Shown: piece by piece, positions 22,940-64,000 of the stretch
Numbering within the stretch: position 1 is the stretch's first letter
Layout of the letters: each line of letters opens with the position of its first letter
DNA from: Larimichthys crocea
Lineage: Eukaryota > Chordata > Actinopteri > Sciaenidae
NCBI RefSeq assembly: GCF_000972845.2
Contig: NC_040011.1
Location: 27,446,379 to 27,510,378 of the forward strand
DNA length: 64,000 bases
Direction: 5' to 3'
Position numbers and translations under genes: made by a program
The notes under the pieces: generated by a model
What the model was told of the DNA's origin: nothing
Database searches by the model: none
What the model saw: the letters and a program-made list of their open reading frames with translations, nothing else

Positions 22940-25599
22940 AAAACATTCTGCTTTATTACAGAAAATCTTCAGGTTTTGAATATACTAGTTTCAAAGAGGT
23001 ACATTCAGCTTAGAGGTTTGGAGTGTTGAGGCTGGAGACCCAAAGGGCTGGAGGTGGCGAGGTGTCCCTGCTGCATGACACAGGCCTGCTGAGGTGCCTG
23101 AAGTCCACCTCCACCACTTCACAGACAGGGACAGTGTCCACAACCACAGAGCCTCTCGTGCTTTTTTTTGAACATTTTACATTTTCTTACAAAACGTGGC
23201 TGGAAAAAGGTTGCATTAAAAATACAATCCATTCTTTTATACTTTTCATTTGGACAGGCAAAACAGTAGATTCCAAGATATTTTTAAGCTCTGAAAATAG
23301 CATCTCTGATGTCAGTTAAAGGTTTTTCATTTGTTTACAAAGCAGGCAGCCCCTCTCAGTTTGTCCGCTTACACCTGGTTTCTCCGGCACAGTGCAGTCT
23401 GGAGGTGACACGTCACAGAGTAAAGAACAGTGTCCCCCACTTTCCTAACATCAGTAAAACAGACTGTCTAAGTAGAAAATTACACTTAAAGAAATGAAAT
23501 CCCACCCCCCATTTGTAAAGAACAAATCAACATTAACAATTTTTCTAAATCTCCATTTGGTTTTACGACTGTAAGGTGAAATACAAGGCCGGTATACTAG
23601 AAAGTACTGTACTGGAGTTATTATTTGAGCAGGGATCAGTGTAGTACAATCTAAAATCACCATACTGACTGATTTGGGGATGTAGGGAGTATATTGGGGG
23701 GGCTGCCTGTCTTTGCATAATATGACAAAGACTATCAAATGGGATTGGCACGGGCTCACATCAGGGCTGGAGTAACACAGACTAACTCAACTGGCACAAA
23801 GCTGACCACTCTCCACAATAAAAAAAGATTTATGTAATAAAAGTATAACATTTGTGAATAAAAGTACACTTATAACAATAAATATTCGAGATAGACAAAA
23901 CATGTTTGTGAGAGGGAGGGGAAAAGAACAGAAGAAAAAATATTCATTATCTAAAAAGTGTTGTGAAAATCATGGCATGTTTACATGGAATGTATGAAGC
24001 ACTACACACAAGTTAAAGGAAGGAACAAAAAGGCCAAACAGTCCACTCTATCATCCTGTGGGTCAGCAAATCTGACCAAAAATAGAAGGAAAGAGACGGA
24101 GCATCGAGCCTCACAGTGGCATTAACTATATTGACTCTGCAGGTCTGGAGTTGATTTTCTTTACACTCCAACTTCAGCCTGTTATGCAAGCTAGATAATG
24201 GGTAATGAACATAAATACCTCATTTAGGCTTTAGTGCATGTGCGCTTTACTGCGTACAATGTGTGTGTTTATTGTGCGTGTATTGTTCTCGTCTATCTGA
24301 TATATGTGTGTGTGTGTGTGTGCTCAGGCATATATTCACGTGCCTTAGTGACCATCTACGCGACAAGGAAACCAGTTTCCTTAATAGTGCAGGAATTGTC
24401 TAACCGAACTACATTAACAAGGTTCAAGTAATCCTGGTTTTCATGACACGCAGGCGTTTCTGGCTTTTCTCATCCAGTACAGCTGAACACAAGGGCGACA
24501 CGCATACACACACTGACTTGTCACTTTTAAAAAGGTCACACTAGTGTGGACAGAATCAGACCGTTTTACGTTCGTCTTTTTGGCTTTGAGCAGATCATAC
24601 ATCTCTAAGCTATATATACAGTACAGCACATATATTAATTTTCTCATCTTAAATGCACTCTTAAATTATCTCTGAGGTTGGAAGATTTAGGTCAAGCTCC
24701 GAGCAATGTTTCATTGCCAGAATACGCTTAACGTCTCTAATCTATTTCTCAATCTTACATACACAGACACACACACTTTTTGGATCGAGTGGTAATATGG
24801 CCTCCATTAACCTCTCTTATACCTCAGTTTACAATAGAGATTCAGCATTGAACACAAATAATCACAAAATCATTTATAAACCAGAAACCCGTTCTAACAG
24901 TCTGCTTTGAGTTGAAATCAACTTCAGTAACTTTTCAACTTGAGTAATTTGGACCTGTGGATGAGTATATTTCCTGAAACATATAATAACCATTTAAAGA
25001 ATAATCGTTGAAAAGTGCAATAACTAGCAGAATAACCTTTAACCGTTGAGCATGTGATCTCTACGTCTTAATTAAAAAATGCTGCTGGATACAGTGAGTG
25101 AACATCAGTGGAGTGAAGCGTTCTTTTGAGCCTTCTTTCATGCACGTGAACCATTCTTGGAGTGGATATTACAACTGCTTGTTAAAACACAGCAGTTTGG
25201 TAGAGCTAATGACAAGGCAGCCATGTATGCATTCATTTGTAAGCTAGTATTTAAAAAAAAAAAAAGAAGAAGAAGTAAAAGAAAGAAAACTCATGCCTGT
25301 CATCTGAGTAGATATTTTAAAAAAATTATGCAGGGCACTGCTCTGCAGGCATGCGTGGGGGGTTAGGAGCTGTTGGGATTGGGCAGAGAAGGATGGAGCA
25401 GAGAGGAAAAAGTCAAAAGACTGCTAACCCCCCCTTTTTTAAAATCACATCCTCCCAGTTAGCACATCTCTCTTTTTCCTTTCCTCGTCTTCTTCTCCTT
25501 TTCTTTTAAATCGGGCACGATGACAGACAGCTCTGACCCGATGGGCACACGACCCTGAAAGTAGCGGAAGCTACCATTGTTGCGAGTCCTTGCTGCCTT
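22940..25599 (-). other. atp11c: putative atp11c 3' UTR
   Basis: 2.7 kb downstream of the last C-terminal exon (stop at 25600-25602) with no coding signal. It contains A/T-rich segments and a short TG run near 24307-24320. It is assigned as UTR because it is on the transcript strand and ends at an AATAAA. Confidence 0.5.
22952..22957 (-). terminator. atp11c: atp11c polyadenylation signal
   Basis: TTTATT on the plus strand gives a canonical AATAAA in transcript sense at the far end of the putative 3' UTR. Cleavage would fall at roughly 22925-22940. Another signal between here and the last coding exon could also be used. Confidence 0.5.
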
Positions 25600-61691
<36,092 letters not shown>

Positions 61692-62181
61692 CTTCTTGTT
61701 TTTGTTTTTTTCTTCTTCAATGCTGATGAACTCTTCCGATTCAACAGACGCCTCCTCCCCCGGGCTCCGCTTCAGCTTTCTCCGGGGAATAACTTTACAT
61801 GTATGTGTTAGTTGAGCCGCTAGCTCCTTTAGCTATCTACTCTCTACTCTAACGTTAGTTCTAGCTATATGAAATGCCGCAGCGACGCTACATCGTTTCC
61901 ATTTTGTGGTTTGATTTCGGGATCTTCGCACCATTCGCATTCTCACCCCCCTCTGAATATTTTCCGCGTTGCGGTGTTACTAGTGGCGCTTCCCTCTGCT
62001 CAAGCCTGAAACAGTCCCTGACATTTCTCTCCGTGCCCTGTTGCTGCTTAGACTCGTACAAACCATTTGTGGCTCCCACGCCTGCCTTTGCGATGACTCA
62101 AAAACTGAACCGGCGCACACCAACAACTTCACTTCTCTGCTCCTATCCCCGCGCACAGCTCTCCTCACCTCGCCTGTCAAA

Positions 62182-62218
<37 letters not shown>

Positions 62219-62330
62219 CTTACTCCCGCAAACCCGCAGCAACCCACAAACGTTCCCACGTTCACAAGCTCCACCCGGCGAAGGTGCGGCGACTTTCGCT
62301 CACGCTGGATTCTGGGTAATGTGGTCTCAA
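61692..62330 (-). promoter_or_regulatory. atp11c: atp11c 5' UTR / promoter region
   Basis: Relatively CpG-rich DNA upstream of the start codon. It includes an open ATG-less frame, a T35 run (62184-62218, poly-A in transcript sense) and a ZNF143/THAP11-like site (complement of 62307-62325: ACCACATTACCCAGAATCC). No TATA box was recognised. Confidence 0.5.
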
Positions 62331-62695
62331 GTTGAAACTACAATCTTTCCCTATTTCCCCCCCCCCCTTTCCTGCATGTTGTGTGGAAGAGATTAGCATG
62401 AGAGTGGTGGCAGTTTGTTATTGTACTTTAGGGATCATTGAGCACTGAGTGGAAGCCTCATATACATTTGTGCTCTGGAGGGATTTTCCAGCATGACAGC
62501 TCATTTCTTATAATGGAATGATGGATAATAAGCTTTAGGTGGATAATGTACAAATATCTCAGCACAACCCCAAGAGGCAGCTATATATAATAATATATAG
62601 CAACAGGTAATCTGTAAACTACTTATGTAAAAAGCTTATGAAATTGATATACGATAAACTAAGCTAATAGATTTCTCACTATTATTATTCCATAG

Positions 62696-63197
62696 CAGTG
62701 TTTCTCAAACTTTGTGCACCTAGGCCAGCATTTTATCCTTATTCAGCTGCAGACAGTTTACCAGGGAGACAGGTTTATTCCTAATGAGAAGAGTGTTTAT
62801 TATTGACTGTTGTTGAACTGGTTAAAGAAGTTCATTTGCATAAAAGGGGACACTCCTGAGCCGCATTTCTCTTCCTGATATTCCTGTTTGGAACCACAAT
62901 TGCAGTGTTTCTGTCACATTTTAGCTGGTAACTAAACATGGATGTATGCGCATGCATGAACATGACTTGCTGGCTCATATTGAAACAAAAAATATTAAAG
63001 GAAATGCAAAAAATATTTAAAATTACATTTGAGCATTTTATTTAAAATGTTGTTGTAGTTTGATAGTATATGTTTTTTTAAATAATTTCTTTCTTTTCTT
63101 TCTTTTTTTTCCAAAAATATTTCAGATTCCCCCATGTACCACTAGAGGTAGGTTGCGTATCACTAATGGTGCATGTACCATAGCTTGAAAACCACTG
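62696..63197. mobile_element. Charlie-like hAT MITE remnant upstream of atp11c
   Basis: The left end CAGTGTTTCTCAAACTTTG and the complement of the right end CAGTGGTTTTCAAGCTATG are hAT-type inverted termini. Near the right end a GTACCACTAGAGGTAGGTTG motif is typical of such elements. I could not find a clear 8-bp duplication, so ends are approximate. Confidence 0.55.
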
Positions 63198-64000
63198 TCT
63201 TAGCAAGTCTATTTAGCCTATAGAAATGTTCTTTGTTATATTAATAAGTGATGCCTTTGAAGATCCTGCACATAGGCCTACACTAACATCAGAATGAGTT
63301 TTATTATTATATCTGTAACCATACAATCTTACTCCAGATTTAAGTTGCTTTCAGTGTAAAGTTACCAAAAGGAATAGAGATAAATAGACATGCAGCTAAA
63401 CAAAGACAACAAATCTGAACAAAGATAGGCAAATAAAAATACAACTATATACACAAAAGTATAGTGCAAAAGTAGTTGTGCGTATAGAAGTGGGTATGAC
63501 TACATGTTTTTAGAGATGTTCTGAAAATTGGTCCAGTATTGTGTGAGAAATAATAATTGTGAATATAGCTGACTTGATTTTAAATTATTTGCATCTGTGT
63601 ATCAGACGTGTTTTGTGCTCTCAGGCTTAAAAGCTTGTACTGTCGCATCTTTAAAGAGACAGTAAACAGTAAAATGAAAAAAACCCAACAGGCAATCACT
63701 ACAACTGCATCAAAGTAAAGCATTACAAGTGGGTTTATAGACAATTTATAAAAGATCATTACATAAATGTAAGTGAGTAATGTAAATGAGTTTTGGGACT
63801 TAAGAAATTATGTTGATTTATGGGCTCAAACATCAAATGCCCTGTCAGCTTTTGTTTTGTTGGCATTTGCCCAGGGACCTTTAACTACTCCCTGGCTCAA
63901 AATTTTAAGGTCTAACACAGCTTAGTGCCAACCCATGTGTGCCATTAAAACTAATGCGATATGGTCTTTTTGTTTTAGAAATAATCGGGGCCTCTGCATT
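63198..64000. other. AT-rich intergenic DNA
   Basis: No open frame with protein similarity, no repeat ends and no promoter-like composition seen up to the window edge. Confidence 0.5.

Noticed and set aside
61874..62335. 153-codon plus-strand open frame over the atp11c promoter
   Set aside because: It runs through the T35 tract as poly-Phe and has no domain similarity; it is promoter DNA read by chance.

Overview
This window is vertebrate nuclear DNA, almost certainly from a ray-finned (probably percomorph) fish. It has short exons in long introns, CA/GA microsatellites, tRNA-derived SINEs and hAT/Tc1-type MITEs. I rebuilt two neighbouring multi-exon genes by hand from splice sites, reading phase and protein similarity. 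Both are on the minus strand, so they read from high to low coordinates.

The right two thirds (about 61.7 kb down to 22.93 kb) hold atp11c. It encodes a P4-type phospholipid flippase with all catalytic motifs. Twenty-eight constitutive coding exons give 1,117 codons. These are followed by three candidate alternative C-terminal exons of 29, 34 and 16 residues, and a long 3' UTR ending at an AATAAA signal near 22.95 kb. Exon 1 encodes only nine residues and is separated from exon 2 by a 14 kb intron.

The left third (21.66 kb to the left edge) holds mcf2, the DBL RhoGEF. Its domains are CRAL-TRIO/Sec14, spectrin-like, DH, PH and a C-terminal SH3, and the SH3 runs off the left edge. A distal first exon (21.6 kb) gives the long Sec14-containing form. 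A second first exon in a CpG-rich block (13.9-14.1 kb) gives a short N-terminus that resembles the start of human DBL. The atp11c polyA site and the distal mcf2 start lie about 1.3 kb apart, head to tail. The order atp11c-mcf2 matches human Xq27 (F9-MCF2-ATP11C). The genes share no operon-like logic: one flips aminophospholipids at the plasma membrane and the other activates Rho-family GTPases.

The introns carry most of the accessory content. This includes an 847-bp hAT element with a perfect 8-bp target duplication and a decayed BED-finger transposase, an endogenous retroviral env fragment, several MITEs, two SINEs and microsatellites. I see no CRISPR array, prokaryotic gene, functional tRNA/rRNA gene or obviously new multi-gene system. 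The points most worth following are the three alternative atp11c C-termini (one with a dileucine endocytosis motif, one with a YKH motif), the SH3 domain on a DBL orthologue, two GC-AG introns, and several phase-compatible cryptic exons.
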